DNA of 56,701 nucleotides from an uncultured SAR116 cluster alpha proteobacterium. Lineage in GTDB: Bacteria > Pseudomonadota > Alphaproteobacteria > Puniceispirillales > Marisalimonadaceae. The position numbers and the translations under genes are program-made. Shown piece by piece: positions 18,054 through 27,237 of the stretch; the first letter of the stretch is position 1, and each line of letters starts with the position of its first letter. Under the pieces are notes generated by a model. That model searched no databases, was not told the DNA's origin, and was given only the letters and a program-made list of their open reading frames with translations. The DNA is taken from contig CACMYY010000006.1 of the NCBI GenBank assembly GCA_902618025.1, positions 1 to 56,701 of the forward strand, in the 5' to 3' direction.

Positions 18054-20375
18054 TCAAATTACAAAAATAGTTTGAGGCTTTTGTCCTTTGAGATAATTTT
18101 GGTAAGCTTGAATATAGCCTTTTTCTAGATGGTCAATAAATAACTGAGTTTTAAATAATGGTTTAGATAATATATTTTTTGCAAGCTCATTGCGTAAATT
18201 AGATAACCTATCTGGATTAGTAGCTAAATCAAGAGCAACTTTCTCATATTCTTCTTCTGTATCAGCAATCAAATTATTTAAACCGATCGAACTTAGAAGG
18301 CTTCCAGCCATCCTTGAAGTATAAGATTCTCCCGATTTTGTTAAAACAGGTAGTCCTACCCAAAGCGCATTACTAGCTGTAGCACCAGCGTTATAATTGA
18401 ATGTATCTAAAAATAAATCTGCTTGTCGAAATTGTGCAAGATATTTTTCATGTGATGTATATTTGGCAAATACAAGTCTTGAAGGATTTACCCCTCTAGC
18501 AACTGCTTCATTCATTAAGTTTTCTTTTGTGCCTTTTTTGAAATCTAATAACCATAATACGCTCTTATCAACTTTTTTTAATAAACGCATCCATATGTCA
18601 AATTCTCTAGGCGTTATTTTATAGCTACTATTAATGGCACAAAAAACAAATCCTTCATCTGGAAGGCCTAATTCGAGTTTACTCGGTGTTTGATCTGCAA
18701 TGTGCAAACTATCGTCTTGAGCTTGATAATGGTGTGGTAAATAAATAGGTTTTTCAGTATAAAAATGTTGTTTGTCAGTTGGTATTAAGTTTCTGTCAGC
18801 AATAATATAATCCATAAAGTCTGCACCCATTGTTCCTGGATAACCCAGGTAATTTATTTGAATAGGAGCTGCTCTATAAGCAAAAATTTTAGGACGAGAG
18901 CCATGTGTATAACCGTTTAAATCAATTGCAATATCTAAATTGTCTTGACGTGCTAAAAAAGCTATTTCTTTATCGCTCATTTCACTTACATTATCAAAAA
19001 TATCAAATGATTTCTTAAGACGTTCATTAAAACTATCCTTATGAAAGCCATAAATAGAATAACCATAAACTTCAAATTTGTTGCGATCATGTTTTTCAAA
19101 AACTTTAGCCATTAAAAAAGCAACTGGGTGTTCTTTAAAATCCGAGGAAAAATAACCAATACGAATGCGTTTAGATTTTTCTTTTTTTACAGATGGAAAT
19201 GGTATTTCCTTTACTGGAAAATTTAATTTAGCGAAAAGTTCTGATCTTTTTCGATGATTTTCTGGATTATCTTCTAACGATAACAATGAAAAAGGAGGAA
19301 CATACTCTTTATATATGCCAAGGGTGGATATATAATTATTATCGTCTGCAATTTTTGCCCAGTCACATATTAGAGATTGTAAACTAAGTTTTTGAGTTCT
19401 TGCAATTTCACAATTTTTATTGAGTGATAATGCTTTTTCATATGATTGGATTGCTTCCTCATTTTTGCCTTGTTCCTTTAAAACATTACCTAAATTATTA
19501 TAATAATCAAAGTTATTTGGGTTATATAAAATAGCTTTTCGAAATGATTTTATAGCATCTTCATAATTTTCTTTTTTTTGAAAAACAATACCAATGTTGT
19601 TGAATGTATCAAAAGATTTAGGGTTTTTAATTAATATTTTATTATATATATCTATAGCTTCATCAAATTTGTTTAATTCTTGAAAAATGTTACCAATATT
19701 TATTAAAGTTTCAACACTATCAGGTTTTATTGAATTAGCTTGATTGTAGTTGTAAAGAGCATCCTCAATCAAATGTTGGCTTTTAAGAACGTTTGCTTTG
19801 TTATTATAAGCAAGCCAATGTTTAGGATCTAAAGAAATAGCTTTCTCATAAAATTCCAATGATTTTTTTGAGTCACCTAATATTTGATGAATATTTCCGA
19901 TATTATAATATGCATTAGCATATTCTGGTTTTATCAAAATTACTTTATTATAAGCGACTAAGGCTTTTTGATAATCGCCTTTATTTTTTAATAAAACCCC
20001 AAGTCTGTTATAGGCTTCGTAATTGTCTGATTTTAATGAAACTGCCTCTTCAAATGCGCTTTCAGCCTCATCATTCCTATTCAAAGTCTGATATGATGAC
20101 CCAAGAATATTCCAAATAACAAATTCCTTAGGAAATTTCTTCAGTAATTTTTTTCCTTCTTCAATTACTAATAAAAGTTCTCCTTTTTTATAAAGATTTA
20201 TATAACTATTCAAAATTTCATTTGAAGGCCTATCATCATAAAGACAATTAAGACCATCTTTGGCACGAATATTTTTGGGGAATTGTTCAAGCACTTGTTC
20301 ATAGAGTTTTTTGGCTACATCTACCTCACCTTTTTTTTTATGAAATAAAGCTTTACGAAGAATTTGATCTATCAA
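18054..20375 (-). CDS. TPR-repeat O-GlcNAc transferase-like protein (GT41, SPINDLY type)
   Basis: The product is 773 aa. After a helical N-terminus, about seven consecutive 34-residue TPR units span roughly 85-322 (repeats such as AYNRLGVLLKNKGDYQKAL). The C-terminal half (about 395-760) is the GT41 catalytic region: RIRIGYFSSDFKEHPVAF with the conserved His, LDLNGYTHGSRPKIFAYR, QINYLGYPGTMG, LFLDTFNYNAGATASNALW and the later sugar-nucleotide-binding segment. The family moves sugars to Ser/Thr of proteins; in bacteria the targets are often surface proteins or unknown. No signal peptide, so it acts in the cytoplasm. The minus-strand promoter should lie in 20376-20605. Confidence 0.93.
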   Translation of the reverse strand: MIDQILRKALFHKKKGEVDVAKKLYEQVLEQFPKNIRAKDGLNCLYDDRPSNEILNSYINLYKKGELLLVIEEGKKLLKKFPKEFVIWNILGSSYQTLNRNDEAESAFEEAVSLKSDNYEAYNRLGVLLKNKGDYQKALVAYNKVILIKPEYANAYYNIGNIHQILGDSKKSLEFYEKAISLDPKHWLAYNNKANVLKSQHLIEDALYNYNQANSIKPDSVETLINIGNIFQELNKFDEAIDIYNKILIKNPKSFDTFNNIGIVFQKKENYEDAIKSFRKAILYNPNNFDYYNNLGNVLKEQGKNEEAIQSYEKALSLNKNCEIARTQKLSLQSLICDWAKIADDNNYISTLGIYKEYVPPFSLLSLEDNPENHRKRSELFAKLNFPVKEIPFPSVKKEKSKRIRIGYFSSDFKEHPVAFLMAKVFEKHDRNKFEVYGYSIYGFHKDSFNERLKKSFDIFDNVSEMSDKEIAFLARQDNLDIAIDLNGYTHGSRPKIFAYRAAPIQINYLGYPGTMGADFMDYIIADRNLIPTDKQHFYTEKPIYLPHHYQAQDDSLHIADQTPSKLELGLPDEGFVFCAINSSYKITPREFDIWMRLLKKVDKSVLWLLDFKKGTKENLMNEAVARGVNPSRLVFAKYTSHEKYLAQFRQADLFLDTFNYNAGATASNALWVGLPVLTKSGESYTSRMAGSLLSSIGLNNLIADTEEEYEKVALDLATNPDRLSNLRNELAKNILSKPLFKTQLFIDHLEKGYIQAYQNYLKGQKPQTIFVI

Positions 20376-20617
20376 CTATCTAACCATTGTAAAATATACT
20401 TTAACAAAATTAATTTTAATTTAGCAATATTTATACCAACACTTTAAAATACTAAGTTATATTCACAATTAAAAATATTTTTCGTAAAGTCCTTTAACAT
20501 CACAAAAAACATGATTTCTAAATAATAAACATAATTAGACTTAATAAAATATTCATCAATTGCATTTTAATTTGTAAGAGTTTAATAATAATATTCACAT
20601 TAAAAATGAAGGCGTCT

Positions 20618-21031
20618 ATGAAGCTTGAATTACATCACATAAATTTATCTACTGATAAAGTTGATAAAATGAATAATTTTTACTTGAAAGTAATGAAATT
20701 AAAAACTGAAACTAAGGGTTTGCCAACTTTAGAAAAGAAAAAAGGTTACTCTGGAGACGTAGCTTTCGTATCAGATGGTAAAATACAAACACATCTTGCC
20801 CAGAAAGATTTAGATGTTTGTTTTAAGACTGGTCATACAATAAATCCACTTGAAAAAGGTCATATAGCTTATCGAACAGATGACTTAGAAGCTTTTAAAA
20901 AACATTTAAATAAATTAAATATTAATTTTTCAGATTGGGGAGAGACTGCTGTAGCAGGATGGAGACAAATATTTTTTCATGATCCAGATGGAAATATAAT
21001 TGAAGTTCACGAAATAGAAGAAAAAATTTAA
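20618..21031 (+). CDS. VOC-family (glyoxalase/dioxygenase fold) protein
   Basis: The product is about 137 aa from the ATG at 20618, chosen because AAGG (20609-20612) is five bases upstream. An ATG at 20606 would have no ribosome site. It has the beta-alpha-beta-beta-beta repeat pattern. Likely metal ligands are His in LELHHINL, His in GHIAYRTDD and Glu in NIIEVHE. The family covers lyases, dioxygenases and antibiotic-resistance enzymes, so the reaction cannot be told. The MFS exporter follows within about 40 bases, so the two may be co-expressed. Confidence 0.82.
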   Translation: MKLELHHINLSTDKVDKMNNFYLKVMKLKTETKGLPTLEKKKGYSGDVAFVSDGKIQTHLAQKDLDVCFKTGHTINPLEKGHIAYRTDDLEAFKKHLNKLNINFSDWGETAVAGWRQIFFHDPDGNIIEVHEIEEKI

Positions 21032-21070
21032 AATTATAATATTAAATAATTTTTAGAATGGTATTCAAAT

Positions 21071-22252
21071 TTGACAAAGCCCAATATTAAATTGTTGGCA
21101 GTGATAGTCGCTGTACCTGTAATAGGTATGACTATTATAGCACCTGCTTTGACTATTATAAAAAATGATCTCAATATATCTTTTGAAGATACACAATTAA
21201 TTTTGACATTATACTTTATTTTCTTAGCTTTTGGCCAAATGTTATCAGGACCATTTTCTGATAAGTATGGAAGAAAACCAATCTTACTTGTAGGAGCTTT
21301 TATCTATTCAATTTCCGCCTTGTTTGCATCTATGTCCTCAAATATAGAAATCTTATTGATACTAAGATGTTTTCAAGGATTTGGTGCTGCTGCATGCCTT
21401 TCTGTTGGAAGAACTATTTTGAGCGATTGTTTTGAAATTAAGGAAGCAGCAAAGGAAATGTCAAAAATGACAGCTATAATGGCGATTATCCCAATTTCGT
21501 GTTTTATCTTAGGAGGATTTCTTGCTGAGTTTCTAGGATGGAGAACTAATTTAATCGCTTTAGGTTTATTAAGCCTGATTTTAATAATAGCTATATCATT
21601 ATTCTTAAAAGAGACATTAATAAAAAAAGCTAAAAGTATAAGTTTTAAAAATATGTTTATAGTTTATAGAGGATTGCTACAAACCCTTTCCTTTAATTAT
21701 TATACGATTACTACTGCGATGCAAACCTCTATGTTCTTTGCAATGAATGGTTTTATGCCTTATGAATTTGAAAGACAAGGTGTCAGCATGTCAGAGTTTG
21801 GTATATGGTTTTCATTTACATCTTTGGGGTATATTTTTGGAAATATTTTAAATAGCAAATTATGTCCTAAAGTGGGTTTAGAAAGAATGTGTCTTTTAGG
21901 AACAGTTTGTTCTTTTTGTACTGTTTTAATATTTTTTGGAAATAATAACTTAATCCAAGATAGTCCTCTTGTCCTATCATTAATATGCATGTTGTTTGGA
22001 TGTTCGAATGGCTTTGCAGTAGCCAATAGTATGACTGGGGCAATAAATTCTTCTAAATTAAACAAAGGTGCAGCAAGTGGTTTAATGGGTGCTTTTCAAG
22101 TTGGTTCGGGGGGACTAGCTGGTTTTCTTATAATATATTTTGGAGGAGCTCAAAATTTTAACATATGTTTATTTGCATTATTTATTATGTCAGGTATTTC
22201 AATAATATCCTCCTATCTGATATTAAAAATAAAAAGAATGAGTATAATATAA
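21071..22252 (+). CDS. MFS transporter, Bcr/CflA-like
   Basis: The product is 393 aa with about 12 membrane segments. The MFS motif GPFSDKYGRKP lies between segments 2 and 3, and RCFQGFGAAAC follows. Both match the drug:H+ antiporter Bcr/CflA group. The start is TTG with only a weak ribosome site, so the exact N-terminus is uncertain. The stop is one base before the ATG of the broken amidohydrolase, which suggests the two once formed an operon with translational coupling. Confidence 0.88.
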   Translation: MTKPNIKLLAVIVAVPVIGMTIIAPALTIIKNDLNISFEDTQLILTLYFIFLAFGQMLSGPFSDKYGRKPILLVGAFIYSISALFASMSSNIEILLILRCFQGFGAAACLSVGRTILSDCFEIKEAAKEMSKMTAIMAIIPISCFILGGFLAEFLGWRTNLIALGLLSLILIIAISLFLKETLIKKAKSISFKNMFIVYRGLLQTLSFNYYTITTAMQTSMFFAMNGFMPYEFERQGVSMSEFGIWFSFTSLGYIFGNILNSKLCPKVGLERMCLLGTVCSFCTVLIFFGNNNLIQDSPLVLSLICMLFGCSNGFAVANSMTGAINSSKLNKGAASGLMGAFQVGSGGLAGFLIIYFGGAQNFNICLFALFIMSGISIISSYLILKIKRMSII

Positions 22253-22253
22253 A

Positions 22254-23185
22254 ATGTTAGATGATCAAAATATTGAAATAGTGGACTCTCATCACCATTT
22301 CTGGGATTTAGATAAAAATTATTATCCTTTCTTATGTGATAAAATAGATACAGATTTTTTTTAGGTAACTACGAAATAATTAGAAAAAATTATCTTCCTG
22401 TTGATTATGAAAAGGATACAAAAAATCATAATGTTATTGGTACTATTCATTGTGAGGCAGAGTGGGATAGGGATGACCAGGTTGGTGAGACAAAATGGAT
22501 AGAGAACTTAGCTAAGAGAAATAAATTTCCTAACGCCATCATAGGTCATGCATGGTTCCATACAAAAAAAGCAGAGATAATAATTGCTGAACAAGCAAGT
22601 TTTAATATGGTTAAGAGTATACGTTCAAAACCAAATGTGAAATTTACAAAAAATTCTACTAATTATAAGTATGATGGTTCGATGCTAGATACGAATTGGA
22701 GAAATGGTTTAAAATTACTAGAAAAATATAATTTAAATTATGATTTAAGAGTTCCTACATGGCATCTAGAAGAAGCAGTGAAAATTGTAAGGTTAATACC
22801 AAATACTAAAGTCATTATTAACCATTGTGGTTTTCCATGGGATAGATCTGTTGATGGAATGGAATTTTGGAGAAAAGGGATAAAAGCATGATCCTTAGAG
22901 CCTAATACATTTATAAAATTATCTGAGTTTGGTGTTAAAGGAGAGGAGTGGAATTTCAACGAGAATGCGAGTATAATTTACGAATTAATAGATTTGTTTA
23001 GTCCCAAAAGATGCATGTTTGCGAGCAATTTTCCTGTTAGTAAACTTAAAATAACATTTAATAATTTATTTAATAATTATAAAAAAATTGTAGAAAAATT
23101 CTCAATAGATGAGAAGAGATATTTGTTTTCTGAAACTGCCATTGAGACTTATAATTTGAATAAATCATTGTTAAAGAAAAATTAA
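22254..23185 (+). pseudogene. Disrupted amidohydrolase (fuconolactonase/PDC-hydrolase-like)
   Basis: Frame 1 begins MLDDQNIEIVDSHHHFWDLD, with the metal-binding HxH of the amidohydrolase-2 family, and stops at TAG 22362-22364, directly after a run of eight T (22355-22362). The family sequence resumes in another frame at LGNYEIIRKNYLPVDYE. It continues through HAWFHTKKAE and VIINHCGFPWDR to a second lesion, TGA at about 22889-22891, then goes on in the same frame (SLEPNTFIKLSEFG, CMFASNFPVSK) to 23185. Intact it would be about 310 aa, normal for the family. TGA is an ordinary stop elsewhere here (tig, cobS), so recoding is unlikely. A homopolymer error could explain the first lesion but not the second. 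Confidence 0.85.
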
Positions 23186-23259
23186 TTACATGCATATTAC
23201 TCAATAATTTAATATTTTTTTTTTTTGTGTTAACTATTATACTTAATGTGGAGTTATGA

Positions 23260-24357
23260 TTGAGTATTCAATTCACTGATATTGTTAATAAATTGCCAAC
23301 TTCTGTTCCTTTTGTAGGCCCTGAAGCCCAAGAAAGAAGTATTGATCAACTTTTTAAAGCACGTATTGGAGCTAATGAGAGTGTTTTTGGGCCTTCAGAA
23401 AAAGCAATCTCAGCTATGAAAAAACACTTAAATGAAGTCTGGATGTATGGTGATCCAGAGAACTTTGATTTAAAACATGCACTGGCCAAAAAACATAAAG
23501 TAAATTTTGAAAATATTGTTGTAGGTGAAGGAATTGATGGTTTACTAGGATATCTAGTTAGATTGATAATAGAAAAAGGGGATAATGTTGTTACTACGGA
23601 TGGCGCGTATCCAACTTTTAATTATCATGTAGAGGGATTTGGAGGAAATCTACATAAGGTACCTTTCTGCAATGACACGGAAGACTTGCAGAATTTACTT
23701 GATAAAGTTAGAGAAACATCAGCAAAGATTTTATATGTATCAAATCCTAACAATCCCATGGGAACAATCAATAAACCTTCAGATGTCCAAACATTAATCA
23801 AGAATCTTCCAGAGACTACCTTGTTATGTTTGGATGAAGCTTATATCGATTTTGTTGATCAAAATTTTGTACCTAAAATTTCATTGGATACAAAAAATGT
23901 TATAAGAATGAGAACTTTTTCAAAAGCATATGGTATGGCCGGATTAAGGGTTGGGTACGCAATAGGAGAAAAAGACTTAATCTTGAATTTTGAAAAAATA
24001 AGAAATCATTTTGGTATGTCAAGAATTTCTCAAGTAGGCGCATTAGCTGCGCTAGAAGATTATGAGTTTATCAGTGATGTAATTAATAAAGTAAAATTAT
24101 CGAGAAATAGAATTGCTGATATTGCAAACAAAAATAATTGCAAATTCATTCCTTCTTTTACAAATTTTGTTGCAATTGATTGTTTAAAAGATAGTAAATT
24201 TGCAAAAAAAGTACTAGAGAATTTAATTAATAACGGTGTTTTTGTAAGAATGCCATATTCATATCCACAAAATAGGTGTATAAGAGTGACAGTAGGATTA
24301 GATAAAGATATTGATTTATTTGAAAAATATTTTCCGATAGCGTTAAAAGAAAGTTAA
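23260..24357 (+). CDS. PLP-dependent aminotransferase, histidinol-phosphate aminotransferase-like
   Basis: The product is 365 aa, fold-type I. The PLP Lys is Lys222 in RTFSKAYGMAGLRVGY, and SNPNNPMGT, LDEAYIDF and a late RVTVG Arg are present. The start is TTG at 23260, supported by GGAG six bases upstream; an overlapping ATG at 23256 is out of frame and stops quickly. HisC is the closest family, but no other his genes are near, and the setting (exporter, broken amidohydrolase, aldehyde dehydrogenase) suggests a catabolic role. Confidence 0.85.
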   Translation: MSIQFTDIVNKLPTSVPFVGPEAQERSIDQLFKARIGANESVFGPSEKAISAMKKHLNEVWMYGDPENFDLKHALAKKHKVNFENIVVGEGIDGLLGYLVRLIIEKGDNVVTTDGAYPTFNYHVEGFGGNLHKVPFCNDTEDLQNLLDKVRETSAKILYVSNPNNPMGTINKPSDVQTLIKNLPETTLLCLDEAYIDFVDQNFVPKISLDTKNVIRMRTFSKAYGMAGLRVGYAIGEKDLILNFEKIRNHFGMSRISQVGALAALEDYEFISDVINKVKLSRNRIADIANKNNCKFIPSFTNFVAIDCLKDSKFAKKVLENLINNGVFVRMPYSYPQNRCIRVTVGLDKDIDLFEKYFPIALKES

Positions 24358-24424
24358 GTTAAATAAAAGATACTAAGTCTTAAACTGAAATAATAATTAT
24401 TTAAATAAACTAAGGAGTTTTTAT

Positions 24425-25870
24425 ATGTCAACCAATTATCCAGATACCCATCTTTTTCTTAATGGAGAATGGAGAGAAGCTGTAGCAAAAGAGAGTCTTG
24501 AAATTATAAATCCAGCAACTGAAGAAGTTATTGGTAAAGTGTCGCATGCTAGAAAAGAAGATTTAGATATTGCCCTAACTGCTGCTGAAAAAGCTTTTGA
24601 TAGTTGGAAAAATGTTTCTGCTTACGAAAGATCAAAAATTTTACGAAAGGCAGCTGACATAGTTCGCAGTAAGGCAGACCACATTGCTACACTTATGACT
24701 ATGGAACAAGGTAAACCAGTTATTGAAGCTAAGATGGAAACTATGGGAGCAGCCGATTCAATTGATTGGTATGCTGAAGAGGGAAGACGTGCTTATGGAA
24801 GGATAATTCCTTCAAGAGCGCCTGAAGGAGTTTACCAATTTGTTTTTAAAGAACCAGTTGGGGTAGTAGCGGCTTTTACTCCATGGAATTTTCCTTTAAA
24901 TCAAGTTGTTAAAAAAGTTGCTGCGGCGTTTGCTGCTGGCTGTACTGCAATTGTAAAAGGACCTGAAGAAACGCCTGCAAGTGTTGCTGAGTTAATCAAA
25001 GCTTTTGATGAAGCTGGAATGCCTAAAGGTTCAATAAATTTAGTTTATGGAATACCTGCTGAAATTTCTGAATATTTAATTGCTCATCCTATTATAAGAA
25101 AAGTTACCTTTACCGGTTCTACAGCAGTTGGAAAATTATTAGCTTCTCAAGCTGGAACACACATGAAAAGAGTTACTATGGAACTCGGTGGTCATTCTCC
25201 TGCTATTGTTTGTGAAGATGCAGATGTAAAGACAGCTGTAAAAATATTAAGTGCAAATAAGTTTAGAAATGCCGGACAGGTCTGTATTTCACCAACCAGG
25301 TTTTTAGTGCATGACTCAGTTTATGATGAATTTGTTGATGGATTTGTCAAACAAGCTGAGACACTTAATGTTGGCAACGGACTTGAAGATGGGGTTAAAA
25401 TGGGTCCACTAGCTCATGACAGAAGACTAACTGCAATTGAGGGTTTTGTAGCTGACGCAGTTGAGAACGGGGCAAAAATTTTAACTGGTGGTAAAAGAAA
25501 AGGTAATAAAGGTTACTTTTTTGAACCAACTGTTATGACAAATGTAAGTAAAGAGTCTAGAATAATGAATGAAGAACCATTTGGTCCATTAGCTCCTATA
25601 AATTCATTTAGTTCAATTGATGAAGTCGTAGAAGAATCTAACCGTTTAAATTATGGTTTAGCCGCCTACGCTTATACAAACTCTGCAAAAACTGCTCAAG
25701 ATTTAGGTCAAAAAATTGAAAGTGGACAAGTATCAATCAACCACCATGGTTTAGGGTTAGTAGACACTCCATTTGGTGGTGTAAAAGATTCTGGATATGG
25801 ATCAGAAGGTGGACCAGAAGGCTTAGATGCCTACATGACTACAAAATTAGTTTCACAAACTGGTTTATAA
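24425..25870 (+). CDS. NAD(P)-dependent aldehyde dehydrogenase, succinate-semialdehyde dehydrogenase-like
   Basis: The product is 481 aa. The catalytic Cys287 lies in NAGQVCISP and the general base Glu253 in ELGGHSP. Asn155 is in TPWNFP and Lys178 in VKGPEE. FTGSTAVG is the cofactor loop. The look is that of the GabD/succinate-semialdehyde group, which oxidises short semialdehydes to acids. An AAGGAG site precedes the ATG. The gene ends at a clear terminator, closing the accessory catabolic stretch. With the aminotransferase just upstream it would fit an amine-to-semialdehyde-to-acid route, which is inferred. Confidence 0.9.
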   Translation: MSTNYPDTHLFLNGEWREAVAKESLEIINPATEEVIGKVSHARKEDLDIALTAAEKAFDSWKNVSAYERSKILRKAADIVRSKADHIATLMTMEQGKPVIEAKMETMGAADSIDWYAEEGRRAYGRIIPSRAPEGVYQFVFKEPVGVVAAFTPWNFPLNQVVKKVAAAFAAGCTAIVKGPEETPASVAELIKAFDEAGMPKGSINLVYGIPAEISEYLIAHPIIRKVTFTGSTAVGKLLASQAGTHMKRVTMELGGHSPAIVCEDADVKTAVKILSANKFRNAGQVCISPTRFLVHDSVYDEFVDGFVKQAETLNVGNGLEDGVKMGPLAHDRRLTAIEGFVADAVENGAKILTGGKRKGNKGYFFEPTVMTNVSKESRIMNEEPFGPLAPINSFSSIDEVVEESNRLNYGLAAYAYTNSAKTAQDLGQKIESGQVSINHHGLGLVDTPFGGVKDSGYGSEGGPEGLDAYMTTKLVSQTGL

Positions 25871-25894
25871 TTAGTTATAATATAAAATAATTAA

Positions 25895-25920
25895 AGTAGC
25901 CTTCCTAGGCTGCTTTTTTT
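25895..25920 (+). terminator. Rho-independent terminator after the aldehyde dehydrogenase gene
   Basis: AGTAGCCT and AGGCTGCT form an 8-bp stem (one T-G pair) with a four-base loop, followed directly by seven T. It lies about 25 bases after the stop codon. Confidence 0.92.
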
Positions 25921-26001
25921 GTGTAAAAGAAAATTTTTATTTAAAAATAATCAAAATTAATTTAGCATTAACTTGCATATTTTTTTATAGGAAATTAAAT
26001 T

Positions 26002-26823
26002 ATGGAATGGGTACCCGCACCAACACCAATAAATGAAAACAGAAGAGCTCAAGCTACTGAGAAAACTGGAATAATAGGGACTGACCAAGTCTATTTGTTC
26101 GACATTTATTTGGAAATAGCAAAAGATATTAGTGGTTATGAAGGTGGAAGTTTTAGTCTTTATGATTCTAAAAATCAGTGTAGTATCTCGGCTATTGGCT
26201 TTGAAAAAGAACTTCATCAAAAAAATGACAAAGCAGATAGTATATGCTCATATGTTTTACTTGAAAAAAATCCTTTAGTTGTATTTGATTTAAAAAAACA
26301 TGACATTTTTAAATATCATCCAGCTGCGACATCTGGAATGTGCCACAGTTATTGTGGTTTTCCAGTAAGGAATAAAGATGGATATGCATTAGGTACATTC
26401 TGCTTGCTTAATTTTACTGAAGTTAAAGAAATATCATCTGAAAAAATTGAATTAGTTGAAAAATTAGTTTCTAGATTAGCCCTTCAAATAGATACTCAAA
26501 CCGAGCAGAAAGAATTGACATCACAAAAAATTTCAAAATCAATTGATGTTTTTCTTGATAATAATTCACAATTCCGAATTAATGATTATAAAAGCTTTAT
26601 AGATATTTGTAGTGGTCTTAACTTACCTAAAGAAAATGCAGTCAATCTTATCAAAAATGGTTTGTGTGAACTTAAAAATAATTCAGTTATTCTTTCATCT
26701 GCAGGAAATGAACTGCAGGAAAAAATGAATATATTTACTAAAGTTCATAATCAGATAAAAATTGAAGGTAATGAGGCTAATACGTTAATAGATAACGCAC
26801 TTGATAAGTTAGGTGAATTATAA
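26002..26823 (+). CDS. GAF-domain protein
   Basis: The product is 273 aa. A GAF-type sensor fold covers about residues 25-170: SFSLYDSKNQCSISAIGF, an ICSYVLLEKNPLVVFDL segment, then GFPVRNKDGYALGTFCLLN, the usual terminal strands of a free-methionine-sulfoxide-reductase-like or phytochrome-like GAF domain. The last 100 residues are helical and unrecognised, and no output domain (kinase, GGDEF, HTH) is visible. Four cysteines lie in the GAF part. The next gene overlaps its stop by one base, so the two are translationally coupled. The ligand is unknown. Confidence 0.72.
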   Translation: MEWVPAPTPINENRRAQATEKTGIIGTDQVYLFDIYLEIAKDISGYEGGSFSLYDSKNQCSISAIGFEKELHQKNDKADSICSYVLLEKNPLVVFDLKKHDIFKYHPAATSGMCHSYCGFPVRNKDGYALGTFCLLNFTEVKEISSEKIELVEKLVSRLALQIDTQTEQKELTSQKISKSIDVFLDNNSQFRINDYKSFIDICSGLNLPKENAVNLIKNGLCELKNNSVILSSAGNELQEKMNIFTKVHNQIKIEGNEANTLIDNALDKLGEL

Positions 26824-27155
26824 TGTTTGCAAAGGTATATCAATATAAATTTGGAACAGTCGCAGAAGCAAAAGTTGCAGCATCATTCTGTGCAGATAAC
26901 TTAGGGAAGAAAATCAGTAAGTACAAATTTCAATCATTAAATGTAATGATTGGAAAAGAGGGTGACTTATCAATTTTCATAAAATTTGACACGATTGACA
27001 GACTCAAAAAATATGAATCTGAATCGGATGAGTTCATAAAAGAATTAAAACAAACATTTGTATTTAAAGAAAATCAATACGCTGGAGTTTTTGTCTATAA
27101 CTATGAAGCTGAAGCAACTTCATCTGAAATTAAAATCACAACACCCGCGGCATAA
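26823..27155 (+). CDS. Unknown 110-aa protein coupled to the GAF gene
   Basis: I do not recognise this protein. Its predicted pattern (strand KVYQYKF, helix AEAKVAASFC, strand, strand LSIFIKFD, helix IDRLKKYESESDEFIKELK, strand GVFVYNY) resembles a ferredoxin-like/dimeric alpha-beta barrel. No signal peptide or membrane segment is seen. The ATG overlaps the stop of the GAF gene (TAATG), strong evidence that it is translated and works with that protein. The cyclic-nucleotide-domain gene follows after 82 bases. Confidence 0.65.
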   Translation: MFAKVYQYKFGTVAEAKVAASFCADNLGKKISKYKFQSLNVMIGKEGDLSIFIKFDTIDRLKKYESESDEFIKELKQTFVFKENQYAGVFVYNYEAEATSSEIKITTPAA

Positions 27156-27237
27156 AAATTTTTTCAAATTAAACTTATTCACCATAGATTTTTTCTAAAT
27201 TTAATTATAAAAAATTTTAAAATTTACTGAGGTTATA

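Noticed and set aside
22889-22891. TGA read as tryptophan or selenocysteine
   Set aside because: TGA ends other genes in the window (tig, cobS), no SECIS-like hairpin is evident, and a second lesion is present upstream.
22607-23185. Two short open frames (22607-22891 and 22994-23185) as separate genes
   Set aside because: Both are fragments of the single broken amidohydrolase; family sequence runs continuously through them.
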